From: G963663315 sp963668255
GTDB taxonomy: Bacteria; Pseudomonadota; Gammaproteobacteria; Arenicellales; Poriferihabitantaceae
NCBI GenBank assembly: GCA_965116595.1
Contig: OZ220708.1
Location: forward strand, 1,302,001-1,366,000
Direction: 5' to 3'
DNA length: 64,000 bases
Part shown: positions 18,156 to 26,714 of the stretch, piece by piece
How positions within the stretch are numbered: position 1 is the first letter of the stretch
How the letters are laid out: each line of letters starts with the position of its first letter
Program-made: the position numbers and the translations under genes
The notes under the pieces: generated by a model
Database searches by the model: none
Seen by the model: the letters and a program-made list of their open reading frames with translations, nothing else
What the model was told of the DNA's origin: nothing

Positions 18156-19853
18156 TTGGCAAGAGACAACACGGTCCCGTTACGAGACCCTGGCAAGGTA
18201 ATGCGCCTCAACCGCATGGGCTGTTTTCACCAGACCCGGTTGAGTTTCATGCGCACGCTGCTTCGTTCAATCGGCAGCCAGCGGTGGCGTTTCCGGCGAA
18301 CCCGCTGGGATGTTGATAATAAAGGGACCGGCATCGCGGTCTATCAGATCGAAGGGCCGGACCGCAGCTATTCGCTGATCTGTTATGCAAACGACCTCCC
18401 CCCTTCAATGCGGTCGGACCGGGTTATCGCAACCGAATGGGACGCCACATTTACACTTTTTGATGGGGCGCCGGAGCAATCCGATATTGAAAGACTGAAA
18501 GCCGCTGTTCCGAAACAGGAAGCAGGACATTGTTCGCAAACCGAACTGGTTCTGGCCAGGGCCAACCGCAGCGTGCGATTGTTCGAACATGTCGTCGATT
18601 CGCTTTCGCAAGGCCGCCAACCCGATCAGGAAATGATCGACAACGTCGGCTATCTGATGCGAACCACCGCAGTGTATGGCAACGGCAAATTTGGAGTCAG
18701 TGATCGTGAGCGGATAGCCGACCGGCCGGAATTTTCCTCCGCTTTTCATACCGAGTTGCTTGCGGTATGGCTGATTCGCGGGTTCACAGTGGATATTGCA
18801 GAGCATATTGCCCGCGTCAGGGGGGGCAATAATGCAGTGACGATGCATCCGAACTTAAGGCGCAGGCTGGGCGTTGGCAACTCAACCGGTCTTGGAATGG
18901 CCCCGTTCCTGGTACTTCATCCTGCGCTGATCCATAGCTGGATGTTTGCCAGGGAATCAGCTCTGTCCAGAGTCAGAAGCCTGCCGCACAGTACACCTCA
19001 GACCCGGAAAGAATTCAGTCACCTGATTTCGCGAATGATGCTTGGACTCGAAGACTGGAATACCGGAGATGTCCGGCAGCAGATGCGTATTCGGGCGCTT
19101 GAGAAGGATCTGGTGAAATTGATGCGGTATGTGAAATCTCCGGGGCTGTCGATAAAGCTCCCCTGGGATGCCTTGGTGACATGGTCGGAGCAGGCATTGT
19201 CCATGGAGGGGCAGGAGCTTGTAGTCACTCTGGTGATTGAACCCCACGGTGAATTGGTCGATGATCTTGGCTCAGGCATGGCCATTGACGAGGCGCAGTA
19301 TTTTCCGGTTGATTGCAGTCAGACCATTGCTGAAGCCATTGACGTAATTGAACAGAAATACGCCTGGGCGCTGGCAGTCGATTATTCGAGCCAGGAGCAG
19401 ACTGCCCGGTTCTGGTATTACTCCGAGGAGAAACTCGAACCGAGGCTCGGGCAACGCTACACAGAGCCGGGGGCCGAAAAGGAACACCCGCTTGCCTATG
19501 GGCGTGATGTTCGGGCATTGTACGAAGATCTGAAAAAAACTTCCGTGCAAGGTAAGGGCGAGAAAACACTGGCCGGTTTTCTGCTCGTTCATCCGGAGCA
19601 TCGTCACAGTGTGCGCAGAATTCAGATAGCGGATCAGTTGGACTATGCCGAGATACGGGATAACCTGATATCCGCTGATCTGGTGCCGATAGACCTGCTC
19701 CGATGCAAGCTTTCATTTTTCGGGGCGAACAAATTCGACCCGAAGTCTGATCGCTGGATACGAATAAACATGTATCAACACGCCCCGTTCCCGGATGAGC
19801 TTGGAGAGTTCAAAGGGGATGGCTGGATTTATCCGCCGCTGCCTGGTCGATGA
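18156..19853 (+). CDS. conserved-looking hypothetical protein, 565 residues
   Basis: The function is not recognised. The frame starts at TTG 18156 with GGAAC upstream. A later ATG at 18201 (MRLNRMGCFHQTRLSFMRTLL) is an alternative start. The product is soluble, with no signal peptide or membrane helices. Tracts of note are NRMGCFHQTRLSFMRTLLRS near the N-terminus, a central HPNLRRRLGVGNSTGLGMAPFLV (Gly/Asn-rich, possibly a ligand loop), and a C-terminal SERFWYYSEEK-like region (actually ARFWYYSEEKLEPRLG). The downstream gene overlaps it by 4 bases (ATGA), so the two products are probably made together and may act together. They replace the mraZ/division genes often found after rnpB in gammaproteobacteria. 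Confidence 0.75.
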   Translation: MARDNTVPLRDPGKVMRLNRMGCFHQTRLSFMRTLLRSIGSQRWRFRRTRWDVDNKGTGIAVYQIEGPDRSYSLICYANDLPPSMRSDRVIATEWDATFTLFDGAPEQSDIERLKAAVPKQEAGHCSQTELVLARANRSVRLFEHVVDSLSQGRQPDQEMIDNVGYLMRTTAVYGNGKFGVSDRERIADRPEFSSAFHTELLAVWLIRGFTVDIAEHIARVRGGNNAVTMHPNLRRRLGVGNSTGLGMAPFLVLHPALIHSWMFARESALSRVRSLPHSTPQTRKEFSHLISRMMLGLEDWNTGDVRQQMRIRALEKDLVKLMRYVKSPGLSIKLPWDALVTWSEQALSMEGQELVVTLVIEPHGELVDDLGSGMAIDEAQYFPVDCSQTIAEAIDVIEQKYAWALAVDYSSQEQTARFWYYSEEKLEPRLGQRYTEPGAEKEHPLAYGRDVRALYEDLKKTSVQGKGEKTLAGFLLVHPEHRHSVRRIQIADQLDYAEIRDNLISADLVPIDLLRCKLSFFGANKFDPKSDRWIRINMYQHAPFPDELGEFKGDGWIYPPLPGR

Positions 19854-20506
19854 AACGTTCATTGAATGAAATCGAGCAGACTTGTCGAAAAGCGGCCAGA
19901 GGGAGCGGATTACCCTGGGGGATTGCCGATGAGACAGGCAGGGCAATTCGCTGGCTGCAAGCGCTTCAAATCGACGGGGTTTCGAGCCTGGCTGCATTAC
20001 TGGAAAGTATCGATCATCATCGGCCGGTTGACTATGCGCCGGAATCGCTGGATGGGGTCTGGCATGGGCCGAACAATGTGTTGAGTCCGATCATGACCGG
20101 ACTGGCCCTGAGTGATTGCATGGGATTGATGAAAGGGCGCAGCATAGAGACAGGCGAAATCGCCTGGCCGGTACTGGTTACAGGGTTTGTGGGCCATACC
20201 TTATTGGACAGGGAGCAATCTGTTACCATTAGCTGGATGTCAACCGGACTGTCGATTTGCCGTGACCGCCTCACCATTATCGGTGACAAGGGCGACCTGT
20301 ACACTGACAGGGTTGGCAGGCTGATCTTTGAAAAAACCATTTTCGACCGTGATCACGGTGTTGGCCGGGTCCCCAGGATCGGTGATACACGGGTGAATGC
20401 GCAAGCCTGGGAAAAGCTCGAGAAACGGGCTCATCTTACCTACGTCAAGGCCACCGAAGCGTCACGATTGTCAGGGGCGGGAGCCGGACTGAATGACAAT
20501 GACTGA
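19850..20506 (+). CDS. DUF3726-like protein
   Basis: A 218-residue protein beginning MKRSLNEIEQTCRKAARGSGLPWGIADETGRAIRWL. The N-terminal NEIE...AARGSGLPWGIADE...AIRWL pattern is what I associate with DUF3726, a family of unknown function; I hold this only moderately. The rest has no catalytic motif I recognise. It is coupled to the preceding 565-residue gene by an ATGA overlap, so the pair forms a two-gene operon. A role linked to that partner is inference. Confidence 0.7.
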   Translation: MKRSLNEIEQTCRKAARGSGLPWGIADETGRAIRWLQALQIDGVSSLAALLESIDHHRPVDYAPESLDGVWHGPNNVLSPIMTGLALSDCMGLMKGRSIETGEIAWPVLVTGFVGHTLLDREQSVTISWMSTGLSICRDRLTIIGDKGDLYTDRVGRLIFEKTIFDRDHGVGRVPRIGDTRVNAQAWEKLEKRAHLTYVKATEASRLSGAGAGLNDND

Positions 20507-20551
20507 TTGATTCTCAAGGTCGGTCCGCGCAAGACAGGAGCGCCGCCGCAG

Positions 20552-21112
20552 TCAGGCCCGTTCCATGTATTCGCCGGTGTCAGTATTCACTTTCACTTTT
20601 TCACCCACGGTAACAAAAGTCGGGACAGTGACCTTGTGCCCGGTTTCCAGAATTGCGGGCTTGCCGCTGCCAGAAGCCGTCTGTCCCTTTACCACGCCTT
20701 CGGTATCGATCACTTCAAGTACGACGGACCCGGCCAACTCAATACCAATCGGGATTTCATTATGAAAATTGATCTGGACGTCGGCGCTGGGCAATAAAAA
20801 CGGTATCGAGGCTTCGAGTTCTTCAGCGCTCAATGTGATCTGTTCGAAGTTTTCGGTATCCATGAAGACATAATCTTCACCATCAAGATAAAGGTATTGC
20901 ATTTGTCGGGGTTCGACATAAGCCTTCTCCATTTTATCTTCTGAGCGAAATCGTTCATTGAGTTTGGTGCCATCTGATATACACTTCATCTCAAGTTGCA
21001 CAAATGCGCCGCCCTTGCCCGGCTTGACATGGTTTTTCTTCAGTATTCGCCACAGCTTGCCCTGATATTCCATCAGGTTACCGATGCGAACTTCGAAGGC
21101 TGAGATTTTCAC
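20552..21112 (-). CDS. efp: translation elongation factor P
   Basis: A 186-residue EF-P, which binds the ribosome and relieves stalling at polyproline stretches. The GTG at 21112 (VKISAFEVRIGNLMEYQG) is chosen because it matches the family N-terminus and has AGGAAA 9 bases upstream; the frame is open further, to 21184. Domain I carries HVKPGKGGAF with the loop-tip Lys at 33, equivalent to the modified Lys34 of E. coli. Domains II and III follow, ending VTVGEKVKVNTDTGEYMERA. The epmA/epmB modification genes are not in the window. It is divergent from uvrC, 97 bases away. Confidence 0.95.
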   Translation of the reverse strand: MKISAFEVRIGNLMEYQGKLWRILKKNHVKPGKGGAFVQLEMKCISDGTKLNERFRSEDKMEKAYVEPRQMQYLYLDGEDYVFMDTENFEQITLSAEELEASIPFLLPSADVQINFHNEIPIGIELAGSVVLEVIDTEGVVKGQTASGSGKPAILETGHKVTVPTFVTVGEKVKVNTDTGEYMERA

Positions 21113-21209
21113 TGGAATGAGTTTCCTGATATTGGGGAACGAACGGGCCGGAATTGTATCCAGTATGGCAGACAGCATCAACATACCTGCACTTAAGGAT
21201 TAGAAAATC

Positions 21210-23036
21210 GTGAGCGATAACAAGTCCTGTTTTGACGCACAGCAGTTTCTTGCGGCCGTTTCAGATCGGCCCGGGGTTTATATCTTCACCGATATACAGG
21301 GTGATACGCTCTATGTAGGGAAAGCGAAAAATCTGAAAAAACGCCTCCAGAGTTATTTTCGTTCGACTGGACTTGCGCCGAAAACCCGCCTGATGGTTTC
21401 AAAAATTGCCCACGCCCAAACCCAGCAGACCCGAACAGAAAGCGAAGCGCTGTTGCTTGAGTACAATCTCATCAAGGACAAGCGGCCGTATTACAATATC
21501 ACCTTGCGGGACGGTAAAAGTTTCCCCTACATCCGGTTGACCGAGAAAGACACCTTTCCAAGATTCACATTCTACCGTGGACACCGGACATTGCCAGGCA
21601 GGTATTATGGCCCTTACCCCAATTCCGCTGCAGTAAGGGAAATGCTGGCGCAACTGCATAAAATATTCAGGCTGCGTCAATGTGATGATGCCTTCTTCAG
21701 AAACAGGTCGAGACCTTGCCTGCAATATCAGATCAAACGATGCAGCGCCCCCTGCACAGGTCGAATCGGCCCGGAAGATTATCAGGAAGACATCCGTCAG
21801 GCCAAGGCCATGCTGGCTGGCGACGACACCCGCCTGGTGGATGAACTGGCTACGATGATGGAACAGGCATCCGACAATCTCGATTATGAAAACGCAGCCG
21901 TCTGGCGTGACCGTATCGCCCTGCTGCAAAGGATAAGGGAGAAGCAATATATTTCATCGGATGCCCGGGATGCGGATGTGGTCGCCGTGGCAGCTGAATC
22001 CGGCATGGTCTGTTTTGGAGTTACCTCTATTCGTCGGGGGCGAAATCTGGGCATCCGGTTTTACCTGCAACCCAACGCTCTCGATAAAAACCCGTCTGAA
22101 TTGCTGGAGGTTTTTCTGGCGCAACATTATTTTGGCTCGGCTATGCCCCGGGAGATTCTGTTGAGCGAGGCGATTGACAGTCGAAGTTCCTTACAGCAGA
22201 TATTGTCCATTGAAAACAAAAGAAAAGTCGAAATCAAGCAGCGTTGCCGTTCTTACAGGGCAAGATGGATCGAGTCGGCCCGGTTGAATGTGGCGGATCA
22301 TCTGAATCGGCACTTGAACCAGCGAAGCCAGATCAGTGATCAATTCAACGGGCTGTGCGATTTCCTGTCACTGGCCGAAACCCCTTCACGTATCGAATGT
22401 TTTGATATCAGCCATACCATGGGAGAAAAAACCGTGGGCGCCTGTGTGGTATTTGACCATAACGGTCCCGTAAAGTCCGACTATCGGCGTTACAATATCT
22501 CCGGTATCGAACCCGGCGATGATTATGCTGCGATGGAGCAGGTTCTGACCCGGCGCTATAAAAAGGTACTCGAAAACGATGGCAGGATTCCTGATCTGGT
22601 GATAATTGATGGCGGCAAAGGGCAATTGGGTGTGGCGCGAAAAGTCTTCGAGGAATTACAGATACTGGATTCGGTTGTGCTGATGGGGGTTTCCAAAGGC
22701 CCGGAACGCAAGGCAGGGGAAGAACTATTCCATCTGGTCGGTGCAGCGGCGCCATTTCAACCAGCGGGAACCTCTCCGGTGTCTCACCTGGTGCAACGGA
22801 TTCGTGACGAAGCGCATCGGTTCGCAGTGACCGGACATCGCCTGCGCAGAGGACGCGCGAGGAATCAGTCTGCCCTGGAGCAGATACCGGGGATCGGAGA
22901 TAAACGCCGGCGCAACCTGTTGCGGTACTTTGGAGGGATCCGGGAAATAAAGCGCGCCGGAGTTGAGGATATTGCAAAAGTTCCGGGAATCAGCCTTAAT
23001 CTGGCGCAGCGGATTTTCAACGATTTTCATCAGTGA
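21210..23036 (+). CDS. uvrC: excinuclease ABC subunit C
   Basis: A 608-residue nucleotide-excision-repair nuclease that makes the 3' and 5' incisions around lesions in the UvrB complex. The N-terminal GIY-YIG domain (GVYIFTDIQ...TLYVGKAKNLKKRLQSYF) is followed by the Cys-rich segment and a UVR motif (about 200-235). The RNase H-like endonuclease domain carries ECFDISHTMGEKTVGACVVF and VIIDGGKGQL. A C-terminal tandem helix-hairpin-helix completes it (LEQIPGIGDKRRRNLLRYFG and KVPGISLNLAQRI). The length matches the family. It is followed by pgsA after 13 bases, the arrangement also seen in E. coli. Confidence 0.97.
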   Translation: MSDNKSCFDAQQFLAAVSDRPGVYIFTDIQGDTLYVGKAKNLKKRLQSYFRSTGLAPKTRLMVSKIAHAQTQQTRTESEALLLEYNLIKDKRPYYNITLRDGKSFPYIRLTEKDTFPRFTFYRGHRTLPGRYYGPYPNSAAVREMLAQLHKIFRLRQCDDAFFRNRSRPCLQYQIKRCSAPCTGRIGPEDYQEDIRQAKAMLAGDDTRLVDELATMMEQASDNLDYENAAVWRDRIALLQRIREKQYISSDARDADVVAVAAESGMVCFGVTSIRRGRNLGIRFYLQPNALDKNPSELLEVFLAQHYFGSAMPREILLSEAIDSRSSLQQILSIENKRKVEIKQRCRSYRARWIESARLNVADHLNRHLNQRSQISDQFNGLCDFLSLAETPSRIECFDISHTMGEKTVGACVVFDHNGPVKSDYRRYNISGIEPGDDYAAMEQVLTRRYKKVLENDGRIPDLVIIDGGKGQLGVARKVFEELQILDSVVLMGVSKGPERKAGEELFHLVGAAAPFQPAGTSPVSHLVQRIRDEAHRFAVTGHRLRRGRARNQSALEQIPGIGDKRRRNLLRYFGGIREIKRAGVEDIAKVPGISLNLAQRIFNDFHQ

Positions 23037-23049
23037 GTACATCATTGTC

Positions 23050-23655
23050 ATGCTAAATATTCCGAATATACTTACGCTGTTCAGAATAGCCCTGATTCCT
23101 GTACTGGTGGTGCTGTATTTCTGGGAGCTGGAAATTCGATCAATACTGGTGACCAGTGTGTTTGTCACCGCAGCGATAACCGATTGGCTGGATGGGTTTC
23201 TCGCAAGGAAGATGAATGCCACATCGGCGCTGGGCGCCTTTCTTGATCCGGTGGCAGACAAGCTGATCGTTTCCAGTGCGCTGGTACTTCTGGTTTCCGA
23301 CCTGGATGTGTTGGACCGCGTGATACATCCGCTGTTATTTTCCATCTCGGTGTGTATTATCATAGGCCGCGAAATCGTCGTTTCCGCGTTGCGGGAGTGG
23401 ATGGCGGAACTGGGCGAACGCGGCGTGGTTTCTGTCGGTATTCTGGGTAAGGTAAAAACAGGATTCCAGATGGTTTCCATTTCCCTGCTGTTGTATGCCG
23501 AGCCCATACTGGAAATTCCTTCGTTCCGTGTTGGCGAGCTCGCTTTTTACGTTGCAGCGATTCTGACACTCTGGTCGGTGTGGACCTACCTGAAGGTGGC
23601 GATGCCCTGGTTGCTGGAAAAACCCGACAGCAAACAGAAAATCGATCCAAATTGA
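23050..23655 (+). CDS. pgsA: phosphatidylglycerophosphate synthase (CDP-diacylglycerol-glycerol-3-phosphate transferase)
   Basis: A 201-residue inner-membrane enzyme that makes phosphatidylglycerol phosphate. The start ATG at 23050 gives MLNIPNILTLFRIALIPVLVVLYF, the canonical PgsA opening; an upstream in-frame start at 22963 would lie inside uvrC. The CDP-alcohol phosphotransferase motif DG-AR-G-D-D is complete in DWLDGFLARKMNATSALGAF followed by LDPVADK. About four to five hydrophobic helices are visible. It is placed between uvrC and the tRNA cluster. Confidence 0.95.
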   Translation: MLNIPNILTLFRIALIPVLVVLYFWELEIRSILVTSVFVTAAITDWLDGFLARKMNATSALGAFLDPVADKLIVSSALVLLVSDLDVLDRVIHPLLFSISVCIIIGREIVVSALREWMAELGERGVVSVGILGKVKTGFQMVSISLLLYAEPILEIPSFRVGELAFYVAAILTLWSVWTYLKVAMPWLLEKPDSKQKIDPN

Positions 23656-23685
23656 CTGAAATCAGGATTACCTGCCAAATTGCTA

Positions 23686-23713
23686 TTGACACCACCCGAT
23701 GCATGGCTAGAAT
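23686..23713 (+). promoter_or_regulatory. sigma-70-type promoter of the tRNA cluster
   Basis: TTGACA (23686-23691) and TAGAAT (23708-23713) are spaced by 16 bases, 24 bases before the tRNA-Gly gene. The -35 box matches consensus perfectly. It would drive the three tRNA genes as one transcript. Confidence 0.7.
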
Positions 23714-23737
23714 CAACAACCCCAAAAATTTGATTAA

Positions 23738-23813
<76 letters not shown>

Positions 23814-23910
23814 GTATTTATGGCCTGCATGAATTGTCAGTGCCAGGGTTCTTGAGTTTTTGGGTCGGCGATATGGCGCAATGCAAAAATGTCATGGACA
23901 AAATCATAGG

Positions 23911-23984
23911 GGCTGAGTGGCAGAGTGGTTATGCAGCGGCCTGCAAAGCCGTTGACCTCGGTTCGATTCCGGGCTCAGCCTCCA
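23911..23984 (+). tRNA. tRNA-Cys (GCA)
   Basis: A 74-nt cloverleaf with acceptor GGCTGAG/CTCAGCC, anticodon arm CGGCCTGCAAAGCCG with anticodon GCA, T-arm CGGTTCGATTCCG, discriminator T (U73, typical of tRNA-Cys) and an encoded CCA. It corresponds by position to E. coli cysT. Confidence 0.97.
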
Positions 23985-24010
23985 GCATATATGATTATTT
24001 GGTACTGTTT

Positions 24011-24098
24011 GCCCGGGTGGCGGAATTGGTAGACGCAAGGGACTTAAAATCCCTCGCCCTATAAGGGCGTGCCGGTTCAAGTCCGGCCCCGGGTACCA
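24011..24098 (+). tRNA. tRNA-Leu (UAA)
   Basis: An 88-nt class II tRNA with a long variable arm (CGCCCTATAAGGGCG). The acceptor GCCCGGG pairs with CCCGGGT, with a G-U first pair. The anticodon loop ACTTAAAAT carries TAA. The T-arm is CCGGTTCAAGTCCGG, and A73 and CCA are encoded. It corresponds by position to E. coli leuZ. Confidence 0.96.
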
Positions 24099-24112
24099 TT
24101 TGGCGCTTCTGC

Positions 24113-24548
24113 CTATTCCTGCTCCACATCGTCCGCCATCTCAGCCAGTGTGTTGAAAAAAAATCGTAATCCGGCCAGGTTTTCATCCGGGCCGTGGCTC
24201 CCCAATCCCCTTTTTCTTTCAAGCGCTGTCATCGAAGGCTGGCCAATGGGCAATCGCGTCTGCGAATGCCTGATCCAGTACATCCGTTGACCGCAGGCCA
24301 AACCGCTCCGCAATCTGCCGGTGAGTGATTCTCAACATATCGCAATAGCGCCTGTCCGGCACCTCCCGCTCAAGCGCATTCTCAATTTCAGCAAAGGCTC
24401 CAAGTCCGGCGCGGCGATCAATGTGCCCGACGCCATTATCGATCAGGAGCGACTGAAGGGCATCCCAGATGCCCGTTTCCCAGTCAATCAGGGTTCCATA
24501 ACAATCGAAAGTCAGTACTTCGTATTGATCAATTTTTCGTGAGTTCAT
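24113..24548 (-). pseudogene. decayed haloacid-dehalogenase-like (HAD type II) gene
   Basis: The minus-strand ATG at 24548 starts a good HAD type II N-terminus (YEVLTFDCYGTLIDWETGIWDAL; nucleophile Asp in FDCYGT). It runs about 107 residues to AHWPAFDDS and then stops at 24219. Family members continue for about another 120 residues. What follows instead is a piece resembling the family C-terminus, KEKGDWGATARMKTWPDYDF in another frame, and after an 8-base A/T homopolymer (24156-24163) FNTLAEMADDVEQE in a third. The central core is therefore deleted and two frames are shifted. The start overlaps the end of pheA by 20 bases. It is not expected to be active. Confidence 0.8.
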
Positions 24549-25398
24549 TGCGAAATGGATGAGATGGATAGGCGCCAAGAATCCGGACTTCAGTTGAGAA
24601 GAACTGCAATTCCTCCAGCGCTCTGGCAACTGGAGGATCGTCCGGATGGCCCTCAATATCCGCGTAAAACCGGGTGGCGGTAAACCGTCCGTCAAGTTGA
24701 TAACTTTCCAGCTTTGTCATGTTTACATTGTTGGTAGCGAATCCACCCATGGCCTTGTACAGCGCTGCCGGCAGGTTTCGTACGTTGAACACAAAAGTCG
24801 TGATCACGGGCAAGTCGGACTCCGAATGGGAGATATGGGCGGGTTCACATGCCAGGACTATGAATCGCGTGACATTGTTTTCTGTATCCTCTATGTTCCT
24901 CTCGACGATATTCAGCCCGTACAGCTTCGCTGCGAGCGCCGGGGAGATCGCAGCTATGGAAGGATCATCCTGTTCCGCCACCTCCCTGGCTGCGCCTGCG
25001 GTGTCGCTCGCAACCCTGGAATGCCATCCCCGCTCGCGTATGACACGTCGGCACTGGCCGAGCGCATGAATGTGACTGTAAACAGACCGGATGTCGGAAA
25101 CACTGGCCCCGGGCTTCACCATCAGCTGGAAATGGATCGGCATGAAATACTCTCCAACAATATATAGATTGGATTCCGGAAGGATATGATGAATATCCGC
25201 CACCCTGCCGGCAATCGTATTCTCGATAGGAATCATGGCGAAATCCGCCTCACCATCCGTCACCGAATTGAAGGCGTCCTCGAATGTGCGACATGGATGG
25301 GGATCCATTCCCGGATACATGTTCCTGCAAGCCATGTCAGAGTTAGCGCCGTATTCGCCCTGGAAAGCGATTCGATTCGTTGGTGCGAAGGCAGTCAT
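24529..25398 (-). CDS. pheA: prephenate dehydratase (monofunctional PheA)
   Basis: A 289-residue enzyme that converts prephenate to phenylpyruvate in phenylalanine synthesis. The catalytic part begins with RIAFQGEYGANSD. It contains the substrate motif IPIENTIAGRV and the signature ENNVTRFIVLA near the domain end. A C-terminal ACT domain (TTFVFNVRNLPAALYKAMGGFATNNVNMTKLESYQ) is the expected phenylalanine sensor for feedback inhibition. No chorismate-mutase domain is present. The ATG at 25398 (MTAFAPTNRIAFQGEYGA) fits family N-termini better than an upstream one at 25416. Confidence 0.94.
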   Translation of the reverse strand: MTAFAPTNRIAFQGEYGANSDMACRNMYPGMDPHPCRTFEDAFNSVTDGEADFAMIPIENTIAGRVADIHHILPESNLYIVGEYFMPIHFQLMVKPGASVSDIRSVYSHIHALGQCRRVIRERGWHSRVASDTAGAAREVAEQDDPSIAAISPALAAKLYGLNIVERNIEDTENNVTRFIVLACEPAHISHSESDLPVITTFVFNVRNLPAALYKAMGGFATNNVNMTKLESYQLDGRFTATRFYADIEGHPDDPPVARALEELQFFSTEVRILGAYPSHPFRNELTKN

Positions 25399-25563
25399 TT
25401 GGCACAACCATACCACACATGCAGAATTTACGATGCTCAGGCGCAGATAAACGATCTTTCCTGATTTCGCATGTACAGTGACTTCTTGGTGTCGCTGGTT
25501 GATGATCCACTAAAAGGTGGTAAATCTGCCGATTACCCACGAAGATGAAAGTAATAGCATTCG

Positions 25564-25589
25564 ATCATTGAGTATTTTTACTCAATGAT
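25564..25589. repeat. perfect 11-bp palindrome with TTTT loop
   Basis: ATCATTGAGTA (25564-25574) pairs perfectly with TACTCAATGAT (25579-25589). It lies between pheA and the peroxiredoxin gene. The right arm plus GTAA (TACTCAATGATGTAA, 25579-25593) recurs exactly at 35339-35353, within a larger palindrome. It could be an operator, a terminator for convergent transcription, or a recombination-related element. Confidence 0.8.
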
Positions 25590-25613
25590 GTAAATACTTC
25601 TTCTCTTTAAATT
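25580..25613. repeat. left copy of 34-bp imperfect direct repeat flanking the defence island
   Basis: The segment opens ACTCAATGATGTAAATAC and ends TTCTTCTCTTTAAATT. The stretch at 41461-41494 matches it at 29 of 34 positions by my hand alignment. The repeat ends 50 bases before the peroxiredoxin ATG. It partly overlaps the palindrome at 25564-25589. It is either a boundary repeat of the island or a duplicated leader. Confidence 0.75.
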
Positions 25614-25663
25614 GGGTCCTCCCGAGGATTCTATTCCCATTACAAGCATTACTCACCAGGATT

Positions 25664-26206
25664 ATGACAATGTTAATTCCCCGAAAAAAGACCCCGAGCC
25701 TGCGTGTTCAGACGCTCGATGGCGATACTTTTGATCTCTCAAGCGAATCCTCAGAACGCGGTACTCTGGTCTGCTTTTATCGAGGATTACATTGCCCGAT
25801 TTGCGCCAATTATCTGACCGAGTTGGAAAAGAGGGTGGATGAGTTTGCCGAGCGCGGCGTCCATGTGATTGCTGTGAGTTCGGATGAGCAGGAACGCGCA
25901 CAAGCCATGGCAGATAAAATCAAGGCTGGCAAGCTTCGCTTTGGTTATGGTCTGGATTTATCGAAAGCCAAAGAGTGGGGGCTTTATATCTCTACTTCAC
26001 GGGGCAAGACATCCATCGGTATCGAAGAGCCTGCCCTTTTTTCCGAACCGGGACTCTTTCTGGTCACGCCCGAGCAAACTTTGTACTATGGATCAACACA
26101 GACCATGCCGTTTGTCCGCCCCCATTTTTCTGAACTGATCGGGGCGCTCGATTTTGCGATCAAAAACGACTATCCCGCTCGCGGGGAATATGTTGGTGGT
26201 GTGTGA
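25664..26206 (+). CDS. peroxiredoxin-like (AhpC/TSA-fold) protein
   Basis: A 180-residue thioredoxin-fold protein. LVCFYRGLHCPICANYLTELEKRVDEF places a CxxC (CPIC) at the position of the peroxidatic cysteine. VHVIAVSSDEQERAQAMADKI and a C-terminal PGLFLVTPEQTLYYGSTQTMPFVRP follow the AhpC/TSA-like family pattern. It probably reduces peroxides or disulfides in the cytoplasm. The ATG at 25670 may be the true start, because CAGGA lies closer to the ideal distance from it. It is the first gene inside the repeat-bounded region, about 210 bases before higB. Confidence 0.88.
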   Translation: MTMLIPRKKTPSLRVQTLDGDTFDLSSESSERGTLVCFYRGLHCPICANYLTELEKRVDEFAERGVHVIAVSSDEQERAQAMADKIKAGKLRFGYGLDLSKAKEWGLYISTSRGKTSIGIEEPALFSEPGLFLVTPEQTLYYGSTQTMPFVRPHFSELIGALDFAIKNDYPARGEYVGGV

Positions 26207-26368
26207 ATAGAAATAAGTAATATCTATCAAAGTTCGTATACAGGAACGACTGAGTCGCTCCAGACGCTATTCTCCATTGATTAAGCAGAAGCGTGATGAA
26301 TACTGGTAGAAAAACAGGAAGCATTCGCGGCGCATCACGAACAAGTGATGGTGAGGGGAAATTAAAAC

Positions 26369-26400
26369 TTGACAAAACCACAAAAGTTCCCATAATGGGA
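26369..26400 (+). promoter_or_regulatory. higBA promoter with palindromic operator
   Basis: TTGACA (26369-26374) and CATAAT (26391-26396) are separated by 16 bases. The perfect palindrome TCCCATAATGGGA (26388-26400) covers the -10 box. An operator there fits autorepression by the HigA antitoxin, the usual control of this toxin-antitoxin type. GGAGG and AAGGA follow as ribosome-binding sequences before the ATG at 26415. Confidence 0.7.
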
Positions 26401-26414
26401 GGAAAAGGAAGTAC

Positions 26415-26714
26415 ATGCGTATAGTATCAAAACGGACATTGAGAGAGTTCTGGGAGCAACCCGACTATTCAGCTTCTAAGGGACAGTTAGAAGCCTGGCA
26501 TGATGAAGTGTCAAAAGCTGATTGGTCGTCACCCCAGGAATTGAAAGCTCAGTTTGGCAACGCGAGTGTGCTTCAAGGCAGTCGGGTTGTTTTCAACATT
26601 AAGGGTAATGATTATCGGCTAATCGCAAAAATTAATTACGCTTATAGAATGGTATATGTACGTTTTGTGGGGACACACAAGATGTACGATCGGATAGACG
26701 CGGTGACAATATGA
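26415..26714 (+). CDS. higB: HigB-type toxin (mRNA interferase)
   Basis: A 99-residue RelE-superfamily toxin of the HigB family. The N-terminal RIVSKRTLREFWEQ, then LKAQFGNASVLQGSRVVFNIKGNDYRLIAKINYAYRMVYVRFVGTHKMYDRID, matches the family closely. Such toxins cleave ribosome-bound mRNA. The gene overlaps higA by 4 bases (ATGA), toxin first, as is typical for Hig modules. The two genes are visibly AT-richer than the surrounding chromosome. Confidence 0.93.
   Translation: MRIVSKRTLREFWEQPDYSASKGQLEAWHDEVSKADWSSPQELKAQFGNASVLQGSRVVFNIKGNDYRLIAKINYAYRMVYVRFVGTHKMYDRIDAVTI

Noticed and set aside
24011..24098. tRNA-Leu as the attachment site of the defence island
   Set aside because: pheA and the HAD remnant lie between it and the island, and no copy of the tRNA 3' end was noticed at the right border.
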